Positions 25,935-35,442 of a stretch of 64,000 nucleotides of DNA are shown here, piece by piece. The DNA is from JALOLV01 sp046295175. GTDB taxonomy: Bacteria > Bacteroidota > Bacteroidia > Cytophagales > Spirosomataceae. Under the pieces are notes generated by a model. That model searched no databases, had not been told where the DNA came from, and saw only the letters and a program-made list of their open reading frames with translations. Both the position numbers and the translations under genes were made by a program. The DNA lies in contig JBKBNY010000001.1 of NCBI GenBank assembly GCA_046295175.1, positions 186,001-250,000 of the forward strand, written 5' to 3'. Positions within the stretch are counted from its first letter, which is position 1, and every line of letters starts with the position of its first letter.

Positions 25935-25978
25935 AATCTTGTGTTTTCTTATTATTGCTGAATACTTTTAAACGATTC

Positions 25979-26866
25979 TCAATTCAAACCTCTAAACTCC
26001 ATCGGGCTAACCCCCACTTTTTGCTTGAAAAATCTGGTAAAATGCTGCGGATATTTAAAACCCAATTCGTAGGCTACTTCGCTAACCGATTTGCTGTTAT
26101 CGAAGATGCGTTCTTTAGCTAAATCTATTAAGCGGAGTTGAATGTATTCTAAAGCAGATTTCCCTGTTTGTTTCTTTACCAAATCGCCAAAATAATTGGC
26201 CGAGAGATTTAATTCATTGGCAAAATATGCAACCGATGGTAAACCATTGATTTTCAACTCTTCACATCGAAAATATTCATTTAATTTTTGCTCAAATTGT
26301 TCGATTATTCCATGATTTACGTGTTCACGTGTGATGAATTGTCGGTCGTAGAAACGGCTACAATATTTCAGTAATAATTCGATATTTGCCACAATTATTT
26401 TTTTACTGTGGGTATCAATGTTTTGCTTGATTTCTGATTCGATATTGGCAAAACAAATATCCACCAAATTTCTTTCTTTTTCCGAAACGTGCAATGCTTC
26501 GTAAGAAGCATAACTAAAAAAAGTATATTCGTGAATCTGCTTACCGAGACTCGTACCTTTGATTAAATCTGGATGAAACACAAGAGCAAGTCCATACGGC
26601 TGATGCAACTCGCCTTCGGGTTCGGAGGCGGCAATTTGTCCCGGAGCAAAGAAAACAATGCTTCCTTCGTCATAATCATAGTATTTCAGGCCGTATCGCA
26701 GGTCGCCGCATTTACTGTCTTTGATAATGATGGCATAAAAATCCATTCGGAATTTGTCTCGTTTCAAAGGGTTGCCTTTGCTCAAATCCAACACACTGAT
26801 GAGCGGGTGTAAGGTTGGGTGATTGAAGGTTTCGTTATAGGTTTTTATGCTATCGTAAATTATCAT
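25979..26866 (-). CDS. AraC family transcriptional regulator
   Basis: The 295-residue protein has an N-terminal cupin-like sensor (SIVFFAPGQIAASEPEG) and a C-terminal AraC domain with LSANYFGDLVKKQTGKSA and VSEVAYELGFKYPQHFTRFFKQKVGVSP. The ATG at 26866 is chosen; a TTG at 26887 would place the start on top of the -7 box at 26885-26892. It is divergent from the outer-membrane-like gene at 27013, which may be its target. Confidence 0.88.
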   Translation of the reverse strand: MIIYDSIKTYNETFNHPTLHPLISVLDLSKGNPLKRDKFRMDFYAIIIKDSKCGDLRYGLKYYDYDEGSIVFFAPGQIAASEPEGELHQPYGLALVFHPDLIKGTSLGKQIHEYTFFSYASYEALHVSEKERNLVDICFANIESEIKQNIDTHSKKIIVANIELLLKYCSRFYDRQFITREHVNHGIIEQFEQKLNEYFRCEELKINGLPSVAYFANELNLSANYFGDLVKKQTGKSALEYIQLRLIDLAKERIFDNSKSVSEVAYELGFKYPQHFTRFFKQKVGVSPMEFRGLN

Positions 26867-26884
26867 CGGCTTGATATTTTTTAC

Positions 26885-26892
26885 CAAATCTA
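26885..26892 (-). promoter_or_regulatory. -7 box for the AraC gene
   Basis: Plus-strand CAAATCTA is TAGATTTG on the minus strand, a TAnnTTTG match 18 nt before the AraC ATG. Confidence 0.45.
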
Positions 26893-26979
26893 CATCCTTA
26901 AATTATGAATTGTAATACCATCGGTAAAATTGGTAGGTAAAACCGTAAAATGTATAAAAGCTATCCTAAATGTACACAC

Positions 26980-26987
26980 TAACTTTG
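26980..26987 (+). promoter_or_regulatory. -7 box for the 27013 gene
   Basis: TAACTTTG matches TAnnTTTG and ends 25 nt before the ATG at 27013. Confidence 0.5.
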
Positions 26988-27012
26988 CAAAAAAATAAAT
27001 AAATACCTATCA

Positions 27013-27783
27013 ATGAATCGTTTACAAAACTCTGTTTTTCTATTACTGTTTATTTTCACCGCATCACTTAGCTTCGGACAAGCACCCGATAGCACCAAAA
27101 ACACTTCTACTTTTTCGGGTTCGGTAGGTTTAACAAATAATGGTTTTTCAATTATTCCATCATTTTCTCTGAATAGCCCTGCGATTGTGAGTACGCTATC
27201 ATTTCGCAAAAAAAGATTTAGCTTCGACCCTGATATTCGAGTGGCATTAGATGCTAAAAATGGCGGTTTTATTTGGTGGTTTCGATACCGATTGATTGAA
27301 AAGAAAAAGTTTGGTTTTAGAGTGGGTACACATCCAGCTTTTACGCTCATAAAACGTCAAGACACCGAAAACGGCAAAACCACCGAAATAACCGAAATGC
27401 TTAGATTCATTGCCTTTGAGGCAGTACCAAGCTACCAATTTAATAATCATTTTGGAGTAAGTGCCATGTACTTACAAGGAAATGCTTTGCAGAAAAGTGG
27501 ACCTCAACAAACCAGAGTTTTGTTTCTAAATACGGCTATCACCAATATCGGATTAAGTGAAAAACTCTATTTGAATGTATTTCCAACGGTTTTCTTTCTC
27601 AATACCGATGGCTACAAAGGAAGTTACCTGACGGCAACGGTGGCGGTAGGTCATAAAAAGTCTCCATTTAGCCTGCAAACCACTATCAATCAGGCATTTA
27701 CATCAAATGTACCGGGTAATAAAGACTTTATGTGGAACGTAACACTGAATTATAATTTTAGGAGAATCATCAAACGAAACTGA
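27013..27783 (+). CDS. Secreted protein, probable outer-membrane barrel (unrecognised)
   Basis: The 256-residue product has a Sec signal (RLQNSVFLLLFIFTASLSFGQ) and a series of alternating strands (for example FSFDPDIRVALDAKNGGFIWWFRYRL, and a terminal NVTLNYNFRRIIKRN) as expected of an outer-membrane barrel. No family is recognised. It is followed after 5 bp by a cyclophilin-like lipoprotein gene and is divergent from an AraC gene. Confidence 0.7.
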   Translation: MNRLQNSVFLLLFIFTASLSFGQAPDSTKNTSTFSGSVGLTNNGFSIIPSFSLNSPAIVSTLSFRKKRFSFDPDIRVALDAKNGGFIWWFRYRLIEKKKFGFRVGTHPAFTLIKRQDTENGKTTEITEMLRFIAFEAVPSYQFNNHFGVSAMYLQGNALQKSGPQQTRVLFLNTAITNIGLSEKLYLNVFPTVFFLNTDGYKGSYLTATVAVGHKKSPFSLQTTINQAFTSNVPGNKDFMWNVTLNYNFRRIIKRN

Positions 27784-27788
27784 CCTTT

Positions 27789-28244
27789 ATGATAAAGTTT
27801 AATTCTTTCTTGTTATTGACAATAAGTGTATTTTTGGTCTTTTGTCAAAAAGAAAATCAATCAACCATTAGCCCTTCAATTGAGTTGAACATGAATAATA
27901 AAATTAATGTAAAAGTTGGCAATAAAACTTTTACTGCTACACTTTTAGATAATCCTACTTCAAGAGCCTTTGTAGCTCAATTACCACTGAGCATCAACAT
28001 GATAGAACTCAATAACAACGAAAAATACGCCCAATTGCCCAAAAGCGTACCCACTAATGCCTCAGTGCCAAGCCGAATTGAAGCAGGCGATTTGATGATG
28101 TATGGGTCAAGCACATTGGTGTTGTTTTACAAAAGCTTTAGTACTTCATACAGCTATACCAAAATCGGCAAAATTGATGATGTTTCGGGGCTAAATACTG
28201 CATTGGGTGCAGGCGATGTGAAAGTGAGTTTTGAGGTGAAATAA
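27789..28244 (+). CDS. Cyclophilin-like fold lipoprotein
   Basis: The 151-residue protein has a lipoprotein signal (VFLVFCQKE). Its mature part contains INVKVGNKTFTATLLDNPTSRAF, LPLSINMIELN and EAGDLMMYGSSTLVLFYKSF, the pattern of the small cyclophilin-like domain (PF18050 type). Relatives bind small molecules or have no known activity. It is co-transcribed with the barrel-like gene 5 bp upstream. Confidence 0.8.
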   Translation: MIKFNSFLLLTISVFLVFCQKENQSTISPSIELNMNNKINVKVGNKTFTATLLDNPTSRAFVAQLPLSINMIELNNNEKYAQLPKSVPTNASVPSRIEAGDLMMYGSSTLVLFYKSFSTSYSYTKIGKIDDVSGLNTALGAGDVKVSFEVK

Positions 28245-28305
28245 TATTACTTCATCTCAAAACCTCATTATTTGGCATAAAACGCTTGTTTTTCTTTTGA
28301 ACCAT

Positions 28306-30096
28306 TCACTTCACCACTGGCAGTTCTATAAATGAAAGATTGGTTTTATTCCTGTAAATACTAAGCTTTGGTGTGCCTTCGGCTGGTACTCTATCGAATG
28401 TATCCTTGTCGGCTCCTGCAATGGCAACTCTGATAGCATGACCTTTTTTAATCAGAATAGATATAGGCTGAAACCTGAAAGAAATTTCTTCGACCTTATT
28501 CACGGGCATGGGTGAAGCATCCGATTGATTGTAGGAATGATAAGGCAAGCCTTCAAACATCTTGTTTTTTGATAGTTTACGATGTTCGAGCAACAATCCT
28601 CCTTCGGTAATATAGCGACTCCTCCCATTTTCATCAATATCTTCAAGATAAACCAAAACTGCTCCCTCTGGGTGTGTAGTAGAAAGATTTAAGGTTATTG
28701 AGGCAGTACCTGTTAGTTGCAGGTCTTCTTTCAATGGCTCAGTTGTGTAAGTGAGCATCAACGAGTCGGCGGCATTTCGATTATCAAGGTTCAGAATAGG
28801 TTTACCCATTTGAGTTGCCCAACGATTATTTGTTCCTGTTGTTACCGAGTAATCAACCACGTAATTATCCATCCCCTTTCGATTAGTAGGAACAGCGTTG
28901 TTCAACTTTCCGTTTTCTTGAAAAAAGTATTTGATTCTTTTCTGTTCAGCAATCGGCCACACGTTTGATTCTTTGAAAGCTTCTTCGCCGAAATTATAAT
29001 ATTTGATAGTTGGCCAATTTTCAACGCCCTTGTTCTTCGCTTTTAGGTATTGCTCAAAAAAATCAAATTGAAGTTGAAGTTGCTCATTTAAAGATGGCAC
29101 AGGGGCAACCGTCTTGCTCGAAACCAAGAATGGACTTGAATGATACATTCCACCGTGTGAGTTTGGCATCAGCACCACTTTTTGCGGGTTTTTAAAATTG
29201 TTTAATCGGACCAAACTACCCTCTGCCGTTCCGGCATCCATCCAACTCGTAAGCACGAGCATTGGTATTTTTGATGCAGAAATTTCTTTTTCCCAATTAA
29301 TCGGAGAACATTCTTGATAGGTGAATCCTCCAAATTTAGAATCCTTATATTTTGCTTTACTGGTACTTTCAAGCACAATTGGGTTATTTTTATGTTGGAT
29401 AATTGCATCATCTGGCTTGTTTTCAAAAACTCGCCTGATAGATGATTTCGGACTTATGGTGTTGTTATCTAATGCGTTTACCATTTCACTCCATTTTGCT
29501 ATAAATCCAGTAGCAATCAATCCGTACGGTCTGATTGGGCTTTCATAAATATCAAAATCAGACCAGCCAACCATAACCGCTTTGACTGCTTTATGCTGTG
29601 TTGCACATAATAATTCGGCAGTTGTACCTGAATAAGAACCGCCATAGGCCCCGACGTTTCCGTCAGACCACGATTGGCTGATTATCCAATCAACAATGTA
29701 TTTTGCGTCGTTTACCTCGATAGGCGTATATTCTCCGGGTCTGACACCACAAGAAGCCCCCGTTCCTCTTGCATCAATTTTGATGAGGATATAGTCATTT
29801 TCTAAGAAAAATCTATCTCGTTTATTTGTTAGCGGATTAGGTTTGCCAGTTTCGGGGTTTTCAGAACCTCTCCAGTACCTTGTAAATTCGCAAAGAGCTG
29901 GTAATTTCTGGCCTGAGTAATTAGACGGAAAATGTACATCTACTGCCAATTTTGTGCCATCAGCTACTGCAACGTAGTACGACTTACTCGTTGGCGTTGC
30001 TTGTCCGTTGGCAGGTTTTTGTATGATAAATGTAAGAAGACTGATAAGAATAAAGTACAATAGATTAATCCGAATTTGGGTATTTTTACTGTTCAT
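28306..30096 (-). CDS. CocE/NonD family hydrolase (X-Pro dipeptidyl-peptidase S15 type)
   Basis: The 596-residue secreted protein shows YYVAVADGTKLAVDVHFP, DARGTGASCG, the nucleophile elbow GAYGGSYSG, and a C-terminal galactose-binding-like jelly roll (LQLTGTASITLNLSTTHPEGAVLVYLEDIDENG). This is the CocE/NonD arrangement that covers cocaine esterase, glutaryl-7-ACA acylase and related enzymes. The substrate (ester or amide) is not predictable. The signal peptide lies in residues about 10-32. Confidence 0.88.
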   Translation of the reverse strand: MNSKNTQIRINLLYFILISLLTFIIQKPANGQATPTSKSYYVAVADGTKLAVDVHFPSNYSGQKLPALCEFTRYWRGSENPETGKPNPLTNKRDRFFLENDYILIKIDARGTGASCGVRPGEYTPIEVNDAKYIVDWIISQSWSDGNVGAYGGSYSGTTAELLCATQHKAVKAVMVGWSDFDIYESPIRPYGLIATGFIAKWSEMVNALDNNTISPKSSIRRVFENKPDDAIIQHKNNPIVLESTSKAKYKDSKFGGFTYQECSPINWEKEISASKIPMLVLTSWMDAGTAEGSLVRLNNFKNPQKVVLMPNSHGGMYHSSPFLVSSKTVAPVPSLNEQLQLQFDFFEQYLKAKNKGVENWPTIKYYNFGEEAFKESNVWPIAEQKRIKYFFQENGKLNNAVPTNRKGMDNYVVDYSVTTGTNNRWATQMGKPILNLDNRNAADSLMLTYTTEPLKEDLQLTGTASITLNLSTTHPEGAVLVYLEDIDENGRSRYITEGGLLLEHRKLSKNKMFEGLPYHSYNQSDASPMPVNKVEEISFRFQPISILIKKGHAIRVAIAGADKDTFDRVPAEGTPKLSIYRNKTNLSFIELPVVK

Positions 30097-30379
30097 AAAA
30101 TGATTTCATTTATTTCTGATAACCTTAGGCGGTTCATTTATGCTGTCTTCCGACAACCCGCACTTCGTAATGATAAAACTATGATAATTGTTGTTAAAAA
30201 CCAAATCCAGGGTAGGATAGCTAAACTAAAGTATGATATGTACTACGATGTTATGATGATTTCATCATTTATCAATTTGGGTAATATTTTTGATATACAA
30301 AAGTCTTATGAAACTTTCATTTATTAATATATTTTGCTATTTTACTTAAAATTTATAGACAAATTTTCAAAAAACATTT

Positions 30380-31483
30380 ATGAATAAACAACGTAAACTC
30401 TATCAATATCAAGGTGTAAATAACTACTCGCTACAAAATTTAAAGAACCACCAAATCTATTTTAATTCACCTTTGAATTTCAATGACCCCTATGATTGCC
30501 TTCATACAATAAAGGTTAAACCTTTATCAAATAACTTGATTGCAAAAACTTTTGGTGAAACATATGATAGCATTGAATTAGAAAAATTAACTTCTAAAAT
30601 TTTAGATAATTCAATCAACCAAAAAGAGTTAATTGAATTCAATATTACTCTGGCTCAGAAGGAAGGTAAATCAATGGATTTCATAAATAAACTAGGTGAG
30701 GAAGTTCAAAATGAGCAAAATTTTGAAAGTTTAAAGGGAGCCGCTAAGAAATTGATTGTAGAACAACTAAACAGCATCATTCATGTAAGTATTAATAAGA
30801 TTCAAAAAAATATGGCTGCAAATCATGGTATTTCATGTTTTTCAGAAACTTATAATGACTTGCAAATGTGGGCATATTATGGTGATGGGCATAAAGGGTT
30901 TTGTTTAGAATATGATACCTCGGATGAACCTTTCTCAAAGGCTAAAAAAGTAATTTATTCAGAAGAGGCTCCTGTAATTTCTTATGAAACATTTTTAAAC
31001 TCTGAAAAGGAGAATTCGGATGAAGACATTATAGAAAAATTACTTTGTACAAAATTCGCTCAATGGCAAAATGAAAAAGAATGGAGGTTGATTCACAAAG
31101 AATCCAATAAACTTTTCACATATACACCAAAACAATTAACAGGAATATATTTTGGAACAAAAATCAATAAAACTCAAATGGAAATAATTATGACAATTCT
31201 TGTAAGTCAAAATCCATTTGTAAAGTTTTATCGTATGGAAAAAGACCCGTCAAGTTTTAAAATAAGACCCATCGAACAAAACTATTTAACTCACTTACAA
31301 GGTCAAGACCTATTTTTTAAACAAATTATTGATTTGTTTAAAAATCATTATTTTTCAATATCAGATGCCGAGGGAAAAATGACTCCTACAATTCCAAAAT
31401 CAAATATTTCAATCTACATAGATAATTTAACTACTTTGGGATTCTTCGAAAAAAAAGACAATTTATATAGGTTAAATGTATAA
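30380..31483 (+). CDS. DUF2971 family protein with C-terminal helix-rich extension
   Basis: The 367-residue protein opens KLYQYQGVNNYSLQNLKNHQIYFNSPLNFNDPYDC, the DUF2971 start, with SCFSETYNDLQMWAYYGDGHKGFCLEYD in the middle and WQNEKEWRLIH later, all family landmarks. The last 60 residues (LFFKQIIDLFKNHYF to NLTTLGFFEKKDNLYRL) look like a small winged-helix. The gene is clearly more AT-rich than its neighbours, which suggests recent acquisition. Function is unknown; the family appears near restriction and abortive-infection genes, but none is visible here. Confidence 0.85.
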   Translation: MNKQRKLYQYQGVNNYSLQNLKNHQIYFNSPLNFNDPYDCLHTIKVKPLSNNLIAKTFGETYDSIELEKLTSKILDNSINQKELIEFNITLAQKEGKSMDFINKLGEEVQNEQNFESLKGAAKKLIVEQLNSIIHVSINKIQKNMAANHGISCFSETYNDLQMWAYYGDGHKGFCLEYDTSDEPFSKAKKVIYSEEAPVISYETFLNSEKENSDEDIIEKLLCTKFAQWQNEKEWRLIHKESNKLFTYTPKQLTGIYFGTKINKTQMEIIMTILVSQNPFVKFYRMEKDPSSFKIRPIEQNYLTHLQGQDLFFKQIIDLFKNHYFSISDAEGKMTPTIPKSNISIYIDNLTTLGFFEKKDNLYRLNV

Positions 31484-31495
31484 GTTTTCATAGTC

Positions 31496-31538
31496 GATTG
31501 AGCTCAAATATTAATAACTTCATATTTTGAGCTCAATC
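31496..31538. terminator. Hairpin between convergent genes
   Basis: GATTGAGCTCAAA (31496-31508) and TTTGAGCTCAATC (31526-31538) form a perfect 13-bp stem between the DUF2971 and rhamnosidase stops. T-tracts are short, so it is a probable bidirectional terminator. Confidence 0.7.
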
Positions 31539-31551
31539 TATAAAACTATTC

Positions 31552-34500
31552 TTACTTCATCTCAAAAACATAAGTCCCCGAAGTCAGAGAAATCAGTACC
31601 TTATCGCCTTCGGTTTTTTCTATTTTTACGCTTTTGCCTGATTCTGTAATTTGCTTATTAGCAGGCAAATAGAGTGTAGCAGAAGTATTTGGAGGAACGA
31701 TACATTTGTATGTAAATTTACCATTCACCATTAACCATTCAGCATTGATACGTCCATACATCGAATCATAATAACCTTTGGCTGAGGTGATTTGCCCCGT
31801 TGGGTCGGGAGTTGGTTTCAGGATAAACTCCTTAAAACCAGCCTTTTGTGGGTGGCGTTGAATACCCAACGAATAATTATACATCCAAGCCGCTACCGCT
31901 CCAAACGAATAGTGGTTGAATGAATTCATTGAATTGTTTCCGCCAAAACCATTTTCTACGGTATAACTATTCAATCGTTCCCAAATGGTAGTAGCCCCAT
32001 TAACCACCGAATACAACCACGATGGATATTGTTTATTGACCAAGAGCTGATAAGCCAAATCATCTCGACCATTTTCTGAAAGTGCTTCGCTAACCGCAGC
32101 GGTGCCGATAAAACCTGTCATTAACGAATTTTCGGGGCGTTCTACTCCCCCATCATCCTTGTTTTTGCGAGAAATGGCTTCACTTAAATACTTGATAGCA
32201 AAGGCTTTATTTTGTAAATCGAATGTACCCAACGCCAACGGAATAGCATAAGATGCTTGTGTGTCAATCAATTCACCTTTGTCAGATTTTCCACGGCTAT
32301 CTGCTTCATTCGGAGCTCCCATAAATCCAGTTTTGATGCCTGATTTGACTGTACGGTGCGAAGATTTATCAACATACACCTCATTGAAAGTCTTTTTGAT
32401 TTCGCTGCTTCTTTGCAAAAAAGCCTTTGCATCTTCGGTTTTGCCCAAAGCATCGGCCATTTTGCTCATGATATCTAAATCGTAGGCAAAATATGCCATC
32501 CAAAACAAAGTGTTATCGTTTTTATTTCCTTCTGGACTCAACCAATCGCCCAATGGCCCTTCGTTCAGGATTCCATTTGCTTTATCAACTTTTGTTTCCA
32601 AGAAATTGATGTATTTTTTCATCGCATCGTAATGTTCGGCGAGTAGCTGAACATCGCCGTATTGACGGTAAGTTTCCCAAGCTACCACGATACCCGCACT
32701 TCCCCAGAGTGTTCCACCAAAACCACCTCCAACGGGTGCTACATCGGTAAAGCGACCGCTCTCGGGTTGAATATCACGCATACCCAAAAGGTGTCTTCTT
32801 AAAAACAAATTGGCGTCGGTCAAATAAGTAGCACTTCTCGAAAATACCGAAATGTCACCGCTCCAGCCCATGCGTTCGTTGCGTTGTGGGCAGTCGGTTG
32901 GCACCGAAACAAAATTTCCACGCAACGACCAAGTAATGTTTTCCCAGAAACGATTAACCAAGGGATTGCTGGTTTCGAATTTAGAAGATAAATCAGCTAT
33001 CGAACTGATAACCAAACCTTTCACATCTGCCACAGGAATGGCTTTTTCAATGCCTGTAATTTCTAAATAACGATAGCCATGAAAAGTGAATCGAGGTTGA
33101 ATGATTTCATCGCCACCTTTCAAAATGTATTGGTCTTGAGCAAGAGCCGCTCTGATATTTTCGAGCATAATCATGCCTTCGTTTCCTTTATAATCGGGTA
33201 GATTCGGGTAAGTAATTTCGGCATAACGTAGATTTATCACTTGTCCTTTTTTACCATTTTTTACCAAAATCTGTGGGAAACCCGCCATGTTTTGTCCCAT
33301 GTCATACACAAAAACTTTGGGTCTGACCTCTTCTACTTTTTGAGCGGTAAGTGTTTTCACGATTTTGACGTTTTCACCCATTTGTCCAACCAACTTAAAA
33401 TCATCGTAGGGTAAAGAGGCCGAATATCGACCCGAATATTTTACATCACCCACGATAGCCGTTCCTTCAAGTGGTACTTCCACAGCCGATTTCCAAGCCT
33501 TATCATCATAATTAGTCGTTGCCCAACCTTTGATGGCTTCTTCTTTGGTAGCATCATAGACTTCGCCTTGAAAAAACGAACCCACTCGAATTGGGCCTTC
33601 AGTAAATAGTTTCCAATCTTTATTGTTGGTCGTAATGATTTGCTCTGAATCATCGGCATAGGTAACCACTAACTTAGCCAATAAAGATTGGCGGTCGCCG
33701 AACCAATTCCAGTTTTCGCCGCTGTAAGTGATATTTCCACTCCACCAACCTTCGCTCAACCATGCTCCAATGGCATTGGCTTGGCTATTTTTTAGGCTCG
33801 ATGTTACATCGAAAGTTTGGTACATGTGGTTTTTATTGTACTGCGTTAAGCCTGGGTTGAAGTATTCATTACTAACACGATTTCCGTTGATAAAAACTTC
33901 ATAAATTCCTCGGGCTGTTACGTATAAACGGGCTTTTTTGATGACTTTTGAGTCGGTTTTGAATACCGAACGCAGCATTGGTGTAGCGTTTTTGCTTGGA
34001 TTGATGGTTATTAATTTTTCACCAGAAACGTCAGGTGCTTTTTTTAGATGATATAAAGTATTGCTTGGATAACGCAAGTTTTTTACTTGAATATCAGTGA
34101 AATAAGCCGTTTGACTTGTCTTTGTTTTGAAACCAATATCGGCTAACATCGGGAAACTGATAAAGTTATTTCCCACACCCACTGGATTGAGATTTAAGCC
34201 ACGAGGAGCAAATCTCGAAGAAGGAATCATTGATTTATCTTGAATTTTGTGAGCCTCATCGGTGCCATCAATATAAAATTCAAAAACGCCAAAATTGCAT
34301 TCTAAAAATAGCGTATGTTTGGCATTTTTATTAACTTGATTAATAATACTTTGCGGTATTGGAATTGTTTTGATTGGCTCATCTGCTTTATCGGTTTTGG
34401 TGTAACCTACCCGATAAATATTCAGTTTGGCAGATGAATTTGCATCATCTGTTAGTGACGAAATATCCAATTCTATTTCAACGTAACTTTCATCTTTTTT

Positions 34501-35088
34501 ACGCTCAACACCCATGAAATTAAGGTACTGATTGCTCAAACGACTATCATTTGCCCCAAAAATGAATGAACCTTTGGTTGAATTTTGAGCTAATTGAATA
34601 TCATATTGCAGCTTAAAAACCGATAAATAATGAGAATAAAAGTTCAAATCTTCGTCGCCTCCGCCTATCCATTGAGCACCTGACCACGCCTCAATTTTAG
34701 GATTGAGCAAGCCTGTTTCGAACCAAGATTTCGTAACCGAAAAAGCTTTGAAATTGTCCCAAACAGTCAGTTTCCATGTATATTTTGTGGTTGGTTTTAG
34801 AGCTTCGCCTTCATACTGAATCGCATGAGCAAGCCCAGTTTCTACCCTTTTTGAGTCCCATACTACATAGTTTTGCTCATCTGTTACTTCTATTCGATAA
34901 GCAATTTGAGCTTGACCTCTTTTGTTGGTAGTGTTTTTCATTTGCCACGAAAACTGCGGTTTTGTTAAATCAGTACCGAGAGGCGTTGTCTGATAATTGA
35001 CTTGGAGTTTTTGGAGCGTAAATTGGGCGAAAATATCGCCAATTTGTAGAATTATAAATGCGAAAAGCAGTATCAATCTTTGTTTCAT
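31552..35088 (-). CDS. GH78 alpha-L-rhamnosidase
   Basis: The 1178-residue secreted enzyme (signal KQRLILLFAFIILQIGDIFAQ) has the bacterial rhamnosidase layout: N-terminal fibronectin-like domain (LGTDLTKPQFSWQM), a lectin-like region, RLYVTARGIYEVFINGNRV (rhamnosidase N domain), and the (alpha/alpha)6 barrel. Near residue 735 is TDCPQRNERMGWSGD, with the acidic residues that surround the catalytic site in GH78. Further on are GDWLSP and MNSFNHYSFGAVAAWMY. It releases alpha-L-rhamnose from plant glycosides or rhamnogalacturonan. It is a single gene with its own -7 box. Confidence 0.95.
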   Translation of the reverse strand: MKQRLILLFAFIILQIGDIFAQFTLQKLQVNYQTTPLGTDLTKPQFSWQMKNTTNKRGQAQIAYRIEVTDEQNYVVWDSKRVETGLAHAIQYEGEALKPTTKYTWKLTVWDNFKAFSVTKSWFETGLLNPKIEAWSGAQWIGGGDEDLNFYSHYLSVFKLQYDIQLAQNSTKGSFIFGANDSRLSNQYLNFMGVERKKDESYVEIELDISSLTDDANSSAKLNIYRVGYTKTDKADEPIKTIPIPQSIINQVNKNAKHTLFLECNFGVFEFYIDGTDEAHKIQDKSMIPSSRFAPRGLNLNPVGVGNNFISFPMLADIGFKTKTSQTAYFTDIQVKNLRYPSNTLYHLKKAPDVSGEKLITINPSKNATPMLRSVFKTDSKVIKKARLYVTARGIYEVFINGNRVSNEYFNPGLTQYNKNHMYQTFDVTSSLKNSQANAIGAWLSEGWWSGNITYSGENWNWFGDRQSLLAKLVVTYADDSEQIITTNNKDWKLFTEGPIRVGSFFQGEVYDATKEEAIKGWATTNYDDKAWKSAVEVPLEGTAIVGDVKYSGRYSASLPYDDFKLVGQMGENVKIVKTLTAQKVEEVRPKVFVYDMGQNMAGFPQILVKNGKKGQVINLRYAEITYPNLPDYKGNEGMIMLENIRAALAQDQYILKGGDEIIQPRFTFHGYRYLEITGIEKAIPVADVKGLVISSIADLSSKFETSNPLVNRFWENITWSLRGNFVSVPTDCPQRNERMGWSGDISVFSRSATYLTDANLFLRRHLLGMRDIQPESGRFTDVAPVGGGFGGTLWGSAGIVVAWETYRQYGDVQLLAEHYDAMKKYINFLETKVDKANGILNEGPLGDWLSPEGNKNDNTLFWMAYFAYDLDIMSKMADALGKTEDAKAFLQRSSEIKKTFNEVYVDKSSHRTVKSGIKTGFMGAPNEADSRGKSDKGELIDTQASYAIPLALGTFDLQNKAFAIKYLSEAISRKNKDDGGVERPENSLMTGFIGTAAVSEALSENGRDDLAYQLLVNKQYPSWLYSVVNGATTIWERLNSYTVENGFGGNNSMNSFNHYSFGAVAAWMYNYSLGIQRHPQKAGFKEFILKPTPDPTGQITSAKGYYDSMYGRINAEWLMVNGKFTYKCIVPPNTSATLYLPANKQITESGKSVKIEKTEGDKVLISLTSGTYVFEMK

Positions 35089-35114
35089 ATCAAGGTTGAA
35101 TTGTTATTTTGCAA

Positions 35115-35122
35115 CAAATGTA
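35115..35122 (-). promoter_or_regulatory. -7 box for the rhamnosidase gene
   Basis: Plus-strand CAAATGTA reads TACATTTG on the minus strand (TAnnTTTG), 26 nt before the start at 35088. Confidence 0.5.
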
Positions 35123-35220
35123 ATCAACCATGTTTTAAAAGTGTCATGTAGTTTCATGGTTGTATGAATTTTAATCCTTTAATACATAGTAATATAAATT
35201 GGAACAATTTTTAAAATCGT

Positions 35221-35345
35221 GTCCCTGCATCCCCATTGTTGGGGAAGGCAGGACAGGTCGGGGTCAAGGATATTGATTATCAGCCAATTAGACTCATCAC
35301 AAAACCCCATTCCCGACCCTTCCCCACCTATTAGGAAGGGAGTCA
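35221..35345. repeat. GC-rich interspersed repeat with inverted ends
   Basis: In an AT-rich 354-bp intergenic space lies a block with CAGGTCGGGGTC and, about 50 bp on, TTCCCGACCCTTCCCC, forming inverted arms. The style is like the GAGAGGGG-type repeat found inside garD at about 54140-54180. No coding potential is seen. Confidence 0.6.
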
Positions 35346-35394
35346 AAAATTTACTACCTTAAATTACAGCGTATTTAACATGAAACAAATAAAA

Positions 35395-35425
35395 ATATCA
35401 CACCTTCTGATTGAAGATGTGATAT
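35395..35425 (-). terminator. Terminator of the giant surface-protein gene
   Basis: ATATCACACCTTC (35395-35407) pairs with GAAGATGTGATAT (35413-35425), 13 bp with one mismatch and a 5-nt loop. It is followed on the minus strand by a T-rich run, 18 bp after the stop at 35443. Confidence 0.82.
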
Positions 35426-35442
35426 AGATTCAAGAATAATAT

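Noticed and set aside
35221..35345. Non-coding RNA or attachment site before the giant gene's terminator
   Set aside because: The block is a GC-rich dispersed repeat with inverted arms; no integrase or duplicated target is seen.
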